A stretch of DNA of 64,000 nt from JAJCYX01 sp965243825 (GTDB lineage Bacteria > Chloroflexota > Dehalococcoidia > Lucifugimonadales > Lucifugimonadaceae): the NCBI GenBank assembly GCA_965243825.1, contig CBDEVT010000001.1:1-64000 (forward strand). Reading direction: 5' to 3'. Shown here piece by piece: positions 8,193 to 17,184 of the stretch. The notes beneath the pieces were generated by a model. It was not told the origin of the DNA. It saw only the letters and a list, made by a program, of their open reading frames with translations, and did no database searches. A program made the translations under genes and the position numbers. Numbering within the stretch: the first letter of the stretch is position 1; the number at the start of each line of letters is the position of its first letter.

Positions 8193-9514
8193 GACGCGGC
8201 TCCCTGTGGTTGTTCAGCCGGTCCGACTGCGTCGATCTCTCCGGTCTCGACCATCTCCTGTACCGAGATCGCGGGTGCCAGTTTCAACATGACCATGAGC
8301 ACCAGGCTGAAGAAAGCGCACAGTCCCATCACGATCAGCAGCTCTGTGATCGTAGGCATGTAGTTCGGCGGCTCGTAGGGGTTCAATGGCAGTCGCAGAC
8401 CGCCTATCACGATGAAGTAGCGTTCGAGCAGCATGCCGACGTTGGCGAGTATCCCGGCGATCACAACCCACTTAATGCCACGGGTCCAGGGGTTCAACAT
8501 CAACGCAAGTGGAATCATCAGCCCAATCCAGATGTAGCTCCAGAAGACAGGCGACATCGCTCCGTCGGCAAGCTGATAAAGGTTGAACGGCGCATCACCC
8601 TTCAACTTGAATCCTGAAGTAACCAGATCACTGATCTGGAAGAAGATCATCACGCCGCCTGCACCAGCAAGGAGCTTTCCCAGATTGAGGAAATGGCGAT
8701 CTGTCAGATATTCCTCGAAACCGTTCAATCGTCTTAGCAAGACCATGAAGACAACGATCAGGCCGATGCCGGAGTAGATCGCTCCGACCACGAAGTAAAT
8801 ACCGAACATCGGGCTATCCCACGGTTCCCTCAGCGTCATACCAAATATCCACGATGTGACTGTGTGCATCATCACGGCCACAGGTACGATGACTACGGTC
8901 ATGATCTTGAGTGAGGTGTCGAGTGCCTTTACCTGGGTCGGGTGCCCGGTCCAGCTGGCTGAGAACATGATCACGAATAGCCGTCGCAGCGGGTCAAGCT
9001 GCGCACCAATTCGGTCTCGAACCAGCGCGAGGTCCGGAAGGACCGCCAGATAAAGGTAGATCATGCTTCCCGCGAGGTAAGTGGTCAGTCCGTAAACGTC
9101 CCATACAAGTGGAGACTCCCAGCGACCAAAAAGCAGGATGTTGAAAGCTCTTTCTGGATGGCCCATATCGGCAAAGATGAAGAGCGAGGCCGTAAGTAGA
9201 GCCGCCACGGTGATGTATTCGGCACCTCGACTAATCGGAGATCGCCAGCTCATGTCGGCCAGGCGAAGCCCTGCCGATACAAAAGTACCGCCCATGCTCG
9301 CTCCGATGAAGAACACGAACATCGTGATGTAGAGACCCCAAGTGATGCGGTCTCGCATGCCTGTGACGATTAACCCTTCACGCAGTTGATAGGCCCAGGC
9401 GAGAGCTCCAATGACCACAAGTACAGAAAGAACACCAACCGCTATCCAGTAGCGACTGCTGAAATGCTGCATGGACCTGATGGTCTTGTCGCGCAGTGCG
9501 TCACTTGAGGACAT
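8189..9514 (-). CDS. NrfD/PsrC-family membrane quinol dehydrogenase subunit
   Basis: A 441-residue polytopic protein with about ten hydrophobic helices. It matches the NrfD/PsrC/DmsC-like family that exchanges electrons between menaquinone and an attached Fe-S protein. Family-like features include the early 'ITWGLYITMFVFFIGASMGG' segment and conserved charged residues within helices ('FADMGHPERAF'). The ATG at 9514 overlaps the Fe-S gene stop by one base (TGATG); a TTG at 9517 is a less likely start. It follows the four-cluster Fe-S gene, as NrfD follows NrfC in other systems. It is likely the quinol entry point for the NapAB enzyme, standing in for NapC or NapGH. Confidence 0.88.
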   Translation of the reverse strand: MSSSDALRDKTIRSMQHFSSRYWIAVGVLSVLVVIGALAWAYQLREGLIVTGMRDRITWGLYITMFVFFIGASMGGTFVSAGLRLADMSWRSPISRGAEYITVAALLTASLFIFADMGHPERAFNILLFGRWESPLVWDVYGLTTYLAGSMIYLYLAVLPDLALVRDRIGAQLDPLRRLFVIMFSASWTGHPTQVKALDTSLKIMTVVIVPVAVMMHTVTSWIFGMTLREPWDSPMFGIYFVVGAIYSGIGLIVVFMVLLRRLNGFEEYLTDRHFLNLGKLLAGAGGVMIFFQISDLVTSGFKLKGDAPFNLYQLADGAMSPVFWSYIWIGLMIPLALMLNPWTRGIKWVVIAGILANVGMLLERYFIVIGGLRLPLNPYEPPNYMPTITELLIVMGLCAFFSLVLMVMLKLAPAISVQEMVETGEIDAVGPAEQPQGAAS

Positions 9515-10524
9515 CAATGGTGTGACCGCCCCCAGTGCTTCGCGTCTTCCTTGACATCTGTGCTCCAGCGAACCGGCATCAGGCCGGTATTCTTCGGATT
9601 CCTGCCGGCAAGCTCACCATGGCCAGGTATGTAGTAGACGCGAGGTCGAGTCCCCAGTTCTTCCTTATATCGGTAAGCAGAGTGATCTGAAAGGAACTCG
9701 CTGATCTTGACGACTTCATCTCCGTTAGTTGCGATGTCCTCCTCGAGATCTCCGTAGTAGATTGCGTTTTGAGGACAGCCTGCAGCACAGAACGGCAGAC
9801 GGCCTGCTCTTGCCATTTCGGGACAGAAATCACACTTGTAGACGACACCTTTTTTCATTGGAAGCTGGTGTTCGTGGCTTTCCTCAATGAACACAGATGC
9901 CGGTTGAGTCGGTGGCTCTCCCCAGGTGAAAGATCGCCGCTCATAGGGACAGGCGGCCATGCACATTCGGCAACCGATGCACCTGTTCTGATCAATCAGG
10001 GTTACTCCCTCTGGAGTTGTCCACGTGGCCCCAACCGGGCAGACGTTCACACAGGGTGCGTTCTGGCACTGCATGCACGGGGTTGGAAGGAACGTCGTGC
10101 CTTCCTGAGGAGGATTGGACGCCGCATCAAGGGCATCGACTTCGCCAAGGTCGTGCGTTAGTTCGTGTTCGTAGACTTCGATCCATTGCATTGGATCGGG
10201 AACGAAATGTCCGAAATTGCATGCTTCGGTGCATTGTGGTCCGGTCCCCTGGGACTGGCAGCCATCGCAGCGGCGTTGATCGATGATCATCATCCACTGC
10301 CGGAGTCGCTTTTTCTTCCCGTCCTCTGATTGAGGGTTGGTATCCGGAGATGCCTCAGACAGGGAGTTCGCAGGGTCATCGCGTAGTGCAGCTGGAAGCA
10401 CGGTTATTCCAATGCTTGCTGCCACGGCGGTTCCGCCCATGAGTTTCAGCAGTTGCCGTCTGCTGACATCCCATTTGCGTTGATTCTCCGCCCTCTCCTG
10501 CTCTCTGCTTACATCCTCGTCCAT
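9514..10524 (-). CDS. Tat-exported four-cluster 4Fe-4S protein (NrfC/DmsB-like)
   Basis: A 336-residue electron-transfer protein. The N-terminus has a twin-arginine signal 'SRRQLLKLMGG' followed by a hydrophobic stretch. Four cysteine clusters follow: 'CDGCQ...CTEAC', 'CMQCQNAPCVNVCP', 'CIGCRMCMAACP' and 'CDFC...CAAGC'. This is the layout of the ferredoxin subunits of DMSO reductase-family enzymes. It lies between napB and nrfD and overlaps nrfD by one base. It probably carries electrons from the quinol-oxidising NrfD subunit to the cytochromes and NapA on the outer face of the membrane. A 63-base gap separates it from napB. Confidence 0.9.
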   Translation of the reverse strand: MDEDVSREQERAENQRKWDVSRRQLLKLMGGTAVAASIGITVLPAALRDDPANSLSEASPDTNPQSEDGKKKRLRQWMMIIDQRRCDGCQSQGTGPQCTEACNFGHFVPDPMQWIEVYEHELTHDLGEVDALDAASNPPQEGTTFLPTPCMQCQNAPCVNVCPVGATWTTPEGVTLIDQNRCIGCRMCMAACPYERRSFTWGEPPTQPASVFIEESHEHQLPMKKGVVYKCDFCPEMARAGRLPFCAAGCPQNAIYYGDLEEDIATNGDEVVKISEFLSDHSAYRYKEELGTRPRVYYIPGHGELAGRNPKNTGLMPVRWSTDVKEDAKHWGRSHH

Positions 10525-10587
10525 TGTTGTCTTCCCTATCCGGACTTGTTGTGAGGCGCGACGTTTGGAGTACCTGACGCTAAAGGT

Positions 10588-11196
10588 CTAGTCACTACTG
10601 ACCACTGGAGGTTCATCGATCACCTGCGGCACATGGCACGACGTACACACATACCTGCGTCCCTGCAACTGGCCACTCACAGAGCCGGTCGACAGATCTG
10701 TGTAGTGACTGATCGGAACCTGTACCGCCGTATTCCCGTTGATAGTCCTGCCTGCTTCATGGCACGACATGCAGGAATTCTTATCCGGCGTAATCACCAG
10801 ATCCTCGGCACGATGAGGTACCAACGGTGGAGCTCCCGGGTAGGCTCGATCCAGCAAATCTGAGCTTCCCGGAAGGAGATCTCGGTACCGATTCGGGTCC
10901 GTCTCTCCCGTCGCGAGAAGAATCATCGTGTAGAGCAGATCATCTGGTTCAGATGTGGCAGTAGCCGGAGTCGTACTTGAAGCTGTGGCAGTTCCTGTTG
11001 TTGTCGGCGTTGCAGGCGGAGTAGTGGCAGTAGGCGATCCGGGAGTCTGAGTCGAGTCCGATGGCGCAGTCGGCAATGCGGTCGGAGGAACAGGTGCTTC
11101 ACCTTCGGAAGAACATGCAGCGACCAATCCAACAGCCGAGAGCAGAATGATCAGCAGAATGCCAGACATGGCGGACCGATGACTGCGATACAGCAT
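10588..11196 (-). CDS. napB: NapB-like dihaem cytochrome c lipoprotein, nitrate reductase electron-transfer subunit
   Basis: A 202-residue lipoprotein: a signal ending in 'GLVAAC', a Thr/Pro-rich linker, then a NapB domain. The diagnostic strings are 'PPLVPH', 'NSCMSCHEAG', 'VPISHYTD' and 'GRRYVCTSCHVPQ', which match NapB closely, including both CxxCH haem sites and the SHY histidine. ATG at 11196 overlaps the napA stop by one base (TGATG) and has GGAGG about nine bases upstream, so the start is well supported. NapB is normally soluble; here it appears lipid-anchored, as expected for a monoderm-like envelope. It feeds electrons to NapA. Confidence 0.9.
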   Translation of the reverse strand: MLYRSHRSAMSGILLIILLSAVGLVAACSSEGEAPVPPTALPTAPSDSTQTPGSPTATTPPATPTTTGTATASSTTPATATSEPDDLLYTMILLATGETDPNRYRDLLPGSSDLLDRAYPGAPPLVPHRAEDLVITPDKNSCMSCHEAGRTINGNTAVQVPISHYTDLSTGSVSGQLQGRRYVCTSCHVPQVIDEPPVVSSD

Positions 11197-13622
11197 CAAC
11201 CGGAGCCTCCAAGCTTCTCGATCTTGACTGCGCATTTCTTGAAGTCCGTCTGCTTGGAGATCGGGCAGTAGGCGTCAAGCGTGACGTCGTTGATCATCAC
11301 GTCCTCGTCAAACCACGGCACGTAGACCATGCCCTGAGGCGGCCTGACCCGGCCGTTGATATCTGCGGTTATCTCGACGCTGCCACGGCGCGAGGTGATC
11401 TTGATCTTCTCGCCGTGCTCAATGTCCCATTTGATCGCGTCACGCGGGTGGATGTTGGCGGTTGCATGTGGATACGCTTTCCAAAGCTCAGGCACTCGTC
11501 GGGTCATCGTTCCCGAGTGCCAGTGTTCAAGAACGCGTCCCGTCATTAGCCACATGGGGTACTCGATGTCAGGAACTTCAGGCGGAGGTTCGTACGGCCT
11601 CAGCCACATCACGGCTCGGCCACCGTTTGAAGCGGCGTTTCCGTAGAAGTTGATCCCAGTTCCAGTAGGCACGTATGGGTCGTAATCCTCGTTAAAACGC
11701 CACGGGGTCTCCTGTCCGTCAACGACCGGCCAGCGCAGTCCACGAGTCTGGTGATACAGATCAAACGGCGCCAGATCGTGGGCCTTGCCTAGCCCGAACT
11801 TGCGGTACTCGTCCCAGATAGCCTTTTCTATGTAGAAGCCGGCTTCGAGCGCGGCATCAGAGTGTGGATGTCCATCCACAAGTGGGTACCCGGCACGGTC
11901 AAAGTCGAAAAGACTTCCCAGCCCGAGTCGCTTGGCAACTTCGATCGTCTGCCAGAGGTCCGACTTCGCCTGGCCAGGTGCATCTGTCAGTTTCTTCCAG
12001 AAGTGAGTCCTGCGTTCGCTGTTTCCAAACGCACCTTCCTTTTCAATCCACATCGCCGTAGGCAGGATCACATCAGCCAGTTCGGTAGTACGCGTCGGGT
12101 AGGCGTCTGACACCACCACGAACACTTCGCCCCGGTTAATGGCGTCGCGGTACCTGTTGAAGTTGGCATAGTCCTGGAATGGGTTCGAGACCTGTGTCCA
12201 GAAAACCTTGATCTCGCCACGGTCGATCGCGCGGATCATCTCAACTGCATGGAAACCGGGCTTCGGCGGTATCGTGCCTTCCGGTACGCCCCAGACCTCT
12301 TCCGCAAATTTCCTGTGTTCCGGGTTGGCAACGACCATGTCAGCAGGAAGCCTGTGTGTGAAAGTGCCAACCTCTCGAGCTGTGCCGCAAGCGCTGGGCT
12401 GTCCGGTGAGCGAAAACGGACTGTTGCCGGGTTCGGCGATCTTTCCGGTGAGCAGGTGAAGGTTGTAGATGAGGTTGTTCATCCACGTCCCGCGCGTGTG
12501 CTGGTTGACACCCATAGTCCACAACGACATCACCTTCGTGTCCGGGTCCCCATAAACATCCGCCAACGTACTCAGGTCTTCAGGGCTTACTCCGCTGATC
12601 TCTTCAACGACCTCGGGCGTGTACTCGCTCACGAAATCGGCGTATGTGTCGAAATCAACAACAGTCGCTTCTTCGGCAAATTGGAAGTTGTCCTCTAGCC
12701 CGTAGCCGATGTTCGTCTTGCCGGACTTGAACTGGACATGGTCGTTGACGAAGTCCGTGTTTACATTCCCGCGTTCGATCAGGAGGTTAGCTATGCCATT
12801 GGCGATCGCTAGATCAGACTGTGGCTCGAAGAGGATCTCCTGTGTTGCCATCTCGGAAGTGCGGTTGGAGGCGACGGTCAGGTTGAAGATCTTTGTGTCG
12901 GTCGCGGTCATGCGCCGGTCTGTGATCCTTGCCCAGAGCATCGGGTGCATCTCGGCCATGTTCGAGCCCCACAGAACGAACGCATTAGCGTGCTCGAAGT
13001 CGTCATAGCAGCCCATAGGCTCGTCGATGCCGAAAGTGGTGATAAAGCCGGCTACCGCGCTTGCCATGCAGTGGCGGGCGTTAGGTTCGATGTTGTTACT
13101 GCCGATCCCACCTTTATAGAGCTTGGACGCAGCGTAACCTTCCCAGACTGTCCACTGGCCTGAGCCGAACATGGAGATGGAAGCGGGGCCGAAATCACGT
13201 TTCGCTGCCTGCATCTTTTCAGCGATAAGGTCCAGCGCCTCGTCCCAGCTTGCACGGCGGAACTGTGGCTCTCCGGGCTCGCCTTTAGGGCTGACTCGGA
13301 TTAGCGGGTCGGTCAGGCGGTCTTTACCGTTCTGAATCTTGAGAAGACCGTAACCCTTTACACAGAGGAGCCCTTTGTTGACGGGACCTTCGGGGTCTCC
13401 CTTGACAGAGACGATCTTCCCATCACGGGTGCCAATCATTGCTGAACAGCCTGTACCGCAGAACCGACACGGAGCTTTGTTCCACTCAACTCCCTGTAGC
13501 TGCCGGGGATCGGCCGGATCGACATCGCCACGCGTAACATTCGGGATAGCTGCCGCCGCAACAGCCGCAGCAAACGATGCCGATGACAATTTGAGGAACT
13601 TTCTCCGAGAAATCGATTCCAT
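11196..13622 (-). CDS. napA: Periplasmic-type nitrate reductase catalytic subunit NapA
   Basis: An 808-residue molybdopterin oxidoreductase of the DMSO reductase family. A Tat signal 'SRRKFLKLSS' is followed by the 4Fe-4S ligands C52, C55, C59 and C87 ('CRFCGTGC' ... 'LLCVKG'). The NapA block 'SGQWTVWEGY' ... 'NNIEPNARHCMASAV' puts a Cys at residue 185 as the molybdenum ligand, as in nitrate-reducing NapA. 'EPMGCYDD' and 'VLWGSNMAEMHP' are also NapA hallmarks. It heads the seven-gene operon. No napD chaperone and no napC lies beside it. Nitrate is the likely substrate by family; related enzymes with other substrates cannot be fully excluded. Confidence 0.92.
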   Translation of the reverse strand: MESISRRKFLKLSSASFAAAVAAAAIPNVTRGDVDPADPRQLQGVEWNKAPCRFCGTGCSAMIGTRDGKIVSVKGDPEGPVNKGLLCVKGYGLLKIQNGKDRLTDPLIRVSPKGEPGEPQFRRASWDEALDLIAEKMQAAKRDFGPASISMFGSGQWTVWEGYAASKLYKGGIGSNNIEPNARHCMASAVAGFITTFGIDEPMGCYDDFEHANAFVLWGSNMAEMHPMLWARITDRRMTATDTKIFNLTVASNRTSEMATQEILFEPQSDLAIANGIANLLIERGNVNTDFVNDHVQFKSGKTNIGYGLEDNFQFAEEATVVDFDTYADFVSEYTPEVVEEISGVSPEDLSTLADVYGDPDTKVMSLWTMGVNQHTRGTWMNNLIYNLHLLTGKIAEPGNSPFSLTGQPSACGTAREVGTFTHRLPADMVVANPEHRKFAEEVWGVPEGTIPPKPGFHAVEMIRAIDRGEIKVFWTQVSNPFQDYANFNRYRDAINRGEVFVVVSDAYPTRTTELADVILPTAMWIEKEGAFGNSERRTHFWKKLTDAPGQAKSDLWQTIEVAKRLGLGSLFDFDRAGYPLVDGHPHSDAALEAGFYIEKAIWDEYRKFGLGKAHDLAPFDLYHQTRGLRWPVVDGQETPWRFNEDYDPYVPTGTGINFYGNAASNGGRAVMWLRPYEPPPEVPDIEYPMWLMTGRVLEHWHSGTMTRRVPELWKAYPHATANIHPRDAIKWDIEHGEKIKITSRRGSVEITADINGRVRPPQGMVYVPWFDEDVMINDVTLDAYCPISKQTDFKKCAVKIEKLGGSG

Positions 13623-13977
13623 TGAACCTCATACCCCGATCCAACTGATCACTTACGACATCAACATCGTGAACATTGGAACAAAGCACCCGCTCTATGG
13701 ATCGCTTCATCAATGAGGAATACGTGAGGTCGCCGCATTTCAACGCTTCAGACAGGTCTTCTGAACTAATCGGCCACCGGATCGATATCGACAAGTTCCT
13801 TGAGGCCTCGAGGCTTGTTTGGCGATCAAAAAACTGATTGGCGAATTTCCAACAGGAAGATTCAGGGTGGGAACCCAGAACATCGACTCGTTTTTCGCCT
13901 GGGTTCGAGTATTCTTAGTTACACCGTTCGACATCCGTCGAACCAGTCAAGTTGATCTTTGAATCCGTACCAAAACC
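13623..13977. other. Divergent intergenic region between napA and the ThuA-malectin gene
   Basis: 355 bases that must hold the napA operon promoter (minus strand) and that of the large surface protein (plus strand). I looked for an FNR-type TTGAT-N4-ATCAA site and found only a poor half-match near 13829-13841. napA has GAGG five bases before its ATG. No terminator or coding frame is evident. Confidence 0.35.
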
Positions 13978-16900
13978 TTGCGCCCTCCTTCTCCGATAAC
14001 TAGCGTCGCCTTAACGGTTTTCGTAGCGGCACTGCTTCTGGTAGCCGTTTCTCTCTCTGGTGGCGGACCTGCCAATGCAGCCACGCCTCATTGGCTAAAC
14101 GCTCGGAGTACTCCCGAATCTGATGTCTTTTGGCTCGGTGGCTGCCCGTGCCCACCGATTCTGGAACTGAACACAACGGAAACTAACTACGAAACAGCTT
14201 CGCAAAGCAACATTGCGCTGAACACCGCCGCACCAAAGGTCCTGCTATTCGACAAGATTGATCCCGTGCTTGGCTGGCCTCATCACCCGTTCCAGGAAAC
14301 GCGGGATGGGATCAGCCAGCTTGGTGATGAAAATGGTTTCGAAGTTCACGCTACGAACGATTCTTCACAGTTCACCGACGAAAACCTTGCGCAGTATGAC
14401 GCGATCATCTTTGCCCATACTCACTTCGACGTGCTCAATCCGGATCAGGAAGACGCGTTCCAGCGGTACATTCAGGCCGGGGGAGGTTTTGCAGGAATCC
14501 ATCTAGCCTCGGCAACAGAGAAGGGCTGGAAGTGGTTCGGGGATCTGGTCGGTGCTCGTTTCCTTGACCACCCTCCAATTCAACAGGCCACGGTAATTGT
14601 GGAAGACAGCAACCATCCTTCCACGAAGGATCTGCCGAGCCAGTGGGTGCGGACCGATGAGTGGTACGACTTCGACCCGGCCCCTGATCGATCGAAGGTC
14701 AATGTTCTTCTGACGGTCGATGAAAGCACCTATAACAATGATGGAATTCATGGTGATGATCATCCGATCGCCTGGTATCACGAGTTTGACGGTGGGCGCT
14801 CCTGGTACACGGCGATGGGGCACATTGGGAGCCATTACGAAGACCCACTGTTCCTGTCACATCTGCTCGGCGGTATTCAGTATGCGATGGATATCGAATC
14901 ACCTCCTCCGCCAGAGGTGACTTTGCCGTTTCGAGCCAATGCCGGTGGCAGTGCATACTCGGACAGCGGTGGCAATAACTGGTTGGCCGACCAACCGTAT
15001 TCTGGCAACACCGCGTGGGGTTACGTGGACTCTTCGCCACCAGGAGATAGCCATGAGGCGGGTGGGGACATCCAGGGCACTGAGGATGATCCGCTCTATA
15101 CCTCCGAGCGTTGGGGTATGGATGGCTACCGGATAAACGTGCCTAATGGCACATACGATCTGCGCCTTCACCTGGCCGAAACCTTCGATCTGATCAATTC
15201 GAGCGGCCAGCGAGTGTTCGACGTGATGGTTGAAGGAACGGTCGCATTCGACAATCTGGACGTGTTCGATGAAGTCGGACAACGCACCGCCCTGGTCAAA
15301 CAGTTGCCTGGCGTTGAGGTCTCCGATTCACGCCTGGACATACAGTTTTTCTCTGTGATTGAACAGCCGATGATTAAGGGTATTGAGATCTTCAGTGCTG
15401 ACTTCGAGCCAACTCCTGTCCCGACAGTTCAGCCGACCGCAACTGCTACGCCGCCGCCAACTACAACGCCAAATCCAAGTCCAACTGCAGTGGCCACAGC
15501 AACCAGCGCTCCGCCCCCGCCGCTGCCACCACCTCCACCTCCACCACAGCCGGCACCAACTGCCACTCCGGGAATAATCCTGATCGCCCCGTCTCAGCCC
15601 CAAAACATCTCTGTGATCCCAGGTGACGGCCAACTCACGCTCACCTGGAATGAGCCTGCTTCCGACGGCGGTTCACCAATCCTTCAGTACAGGATTTTCA
15701 ACATCACAACGTCCACCGCGACCACAGTTAGTGCCACTCAGACCAGTCATGTGGTTACTGACCTGATGAATGGGGTCGACTATTCATTCCAAATATCCGC
15801 AATCAACGTAGTCGGAACCGGGCAGAGTGCCTTGATTGGACCGGTATCGCCAGCACCACTTGAACTCACCGAAGAAGAACTGGCGCAAGAGGCTGCGAAG
15901 AATGCTTTCGGCCAGGATACTCAGATCATTTCACTTGACCTTCTTACCGGTACGGATGAAAGCGGCATCAGAACGATAATCCCTGCTACAGGTGTAATTG
16001 AAGGGCAAGTTTCGGTTGGCGAGTTCGATATTGAGACAGATCTGCTGATAGTAGATACAGACGAAGCTGGAACAGGTACCGCCAACTTGCGGCTAACTGA
16101 AGAAGCCACCGTCACCGGGCCGGTGAAAGTCACTGGTACGAGCGACGGTATCCAGATCAGATTTCAGGATGCCAAACTAAAGTTCGATCCTATGATCGAT
16201 GAATTGGAGATCGCGGTCATTGATGCTTTGGTTGGCAGGCCAACTGTTTCGTTCGATGTCGTAGTCACCGCATTAATGCCGGACAGTTTCGTCACCGCGA
16301 CTTTCTCGAGCACTTTACCGTCTGAACTCTCGCTCGGGACTGTAGGAACCGGAACGACAAGTAACCTGGCCAGCTCTGATCTGGTTATCGCCTATGTGGT
16401 CTCCGTGAATGAGAACAGACTGGAAGGCTTGAGCGACAACACGGTTTCGATGACAGTCGGCAAAGACTGGTACCAGGCACAAAGCTCTACCGGCAAAGCG
16501 TTCTTGATCGTGAAAATCAATGACGATGGCCGTGTGTTCCCGGAAGACTCAACATGCCTTGAGACCGAAGACGCCTACACCTGCTCGGCGACATTCGTTG
16601 GCGAGGCCGGTGGGTTCTCACAGTTCGTACTGGCAGCGGTAACAGTACCACCGATCAACCCGACGCCGACACCGCAACAGTTGCCAACACCTACATCGAC
16701 CCCGACACCTTCTCCCGCTTTCAACCAGCCAGGTCCTCCTCCGACTACTCAACCCACCTCAACACCGGGTCAGCCGACTAACACACCTGTCATCGTTACG
16801 CCCACATCTTCAATTCCGACTGCAACACCAACATCTGGTGCAACCGCGACTGCGGTGCCACAGGTCACAGTTACTCCGATCAGCGGAGGTGGCATCGGTA

Positions 16901-17010
16901 CCGGTGGAGGTGTTCCATGGCTGCCGGTCCTGATCGGATCTGGTGCGATCCTGCTCCTGGCGGTTATCGTCCTAAGATCCGGTGCTGGAATGTTGAGACG
17001 CCAGTCCTAG
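13978..17010 (+). CDS. Large surface protein: ThuA-like, malectin and fibronectin III domains with C-terminal membrane anchor
   Basis: A 1010-residue exported protein. A signal peptide ends near 'GPANAATP' (residue about 36). A ThuA-like trehalose-utilisation/glutamine-amidotransferase-fold domain covers about 86-305 ('GGGFAGIHLASATE', 'GDDHPIAWYHEF'). A malectin-like carbohydrate-binding domain covers about 316-480 ('PFRANAGGSAYSD', 'YDLRLHLAETF'). A Pro/Thr linker, a fibronectin III domain ('PSQPQNISVIPGDGQLTLTW'), a beta-rich region I do not recognise, a second Thr/Pro linker and a final hydrophobic helix with an RRQS tail follow. The start is TTG at 13978; its ribosome site is weak, so the exact start is uncertain. 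It is probably a surface glycan-binding or glycan-processing protein; no catalytic residues could be assigned. Confidence 0.8.
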   Translation: MRPPSPITSVALTVFVAALLLVAVSLSGGGPANAATPHWLNARSTPESDVFWLGGCPCPPILELNTTETNYETASQSNIALNTAAPKVLLFDKIDPVLGWPHHPFQETRDGISQLGDENGFEVHATNDSSQFTDENLAQYDAIIFAHTHFDVLNPDQEDAFQRYIQAGGGFAGIHLASATEKGWKWFGDLVGARFLDHPPIQQATVIVEDSNHPSTKDLPSQWVRTDEWYDFDPAPDRSKVNVLLTVDESTYNNDGIHGDDHPIAWYHEFDGGRSWYTAMGHIGSHYEDPLFLSHLLGGIQYAMDIESPPPPEVTLPFRANAGGSAYSDSGGNNWLADQPYSGNTAWGYVDSSPPGDSHEAGGDIQGTEDDPLYTSERWGMDGYRINVPNGTYDLRLHLAETFDLINSSGQRVFDVMVEGTVAFDNLDVFDEVGQRTALVKQLPGVEVSDSRLDIQFFSVIEQPMIKGIEIFSADFEPTPVPTVQPTATATPPPTTTPNPSPTAVATATSAPPPPLPPPPPPPQPAPTATPGIILIAPSQPQNISVIPGDGQLTLTWNEPASDGGSPILQYRIFNITTSTATTVSATQTSHVVTDLMNGVDYSFQISAINVVGTGQSALIGPVSPAPLELTEEELAQEAAKNAFGQDTQIISLDLLTGTDESGIRTIIPATGVIEGQVSVGEFDIETDLLIVDTDEAGTGTANLRLTEEATVTGPVKVTGTSDGIQIRFQDAKLKFDPMIDELEIAVIDALVGRPTVSFDVVVTALMPDSFVTATFSSTLPSELSLGTVGTGTTSNLASSDLVIAYVVSVNENRLEGLSDNTVSMTVGKDWYQAQSSTGKAFLIVKINDDGRVFPEDSTCLETEDAYTCSATFVGEAGGFSQFVLAAVTVPPINPTPTPQQLPTPTSTPTPSPAFNQPGPPPTTQPTSTPGQPTNTPVIVTPTSSIPTATPTSGATATAVPQVTVTPISGGGIGTGGGVPWLPVLIGSGAILLLAVIVLRSGAGMLRRQS

Positions 17011-17184
17011 CAAGCCCAGCCTTATCACACGATATTCGTGCTACCTGCAAGTTTGAGTCTGGTGCGTTTCAAACATCCAGAGCAGCTAAAGCTTTTTGCT
17101 GTCTCGTAGGCACCGGAACTATCAAACACACAAGCCATACTCAGACCGAAAAGCCGACCCAACCTAGGCCCGCGGAGCAGATGA

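Noticed and set aside
13829..13841. Possible FNR-type site upstream of napA
   Set aside because: Only the ATCAA half matches; the other half differs at most positions, so it is not a credible FNR box.
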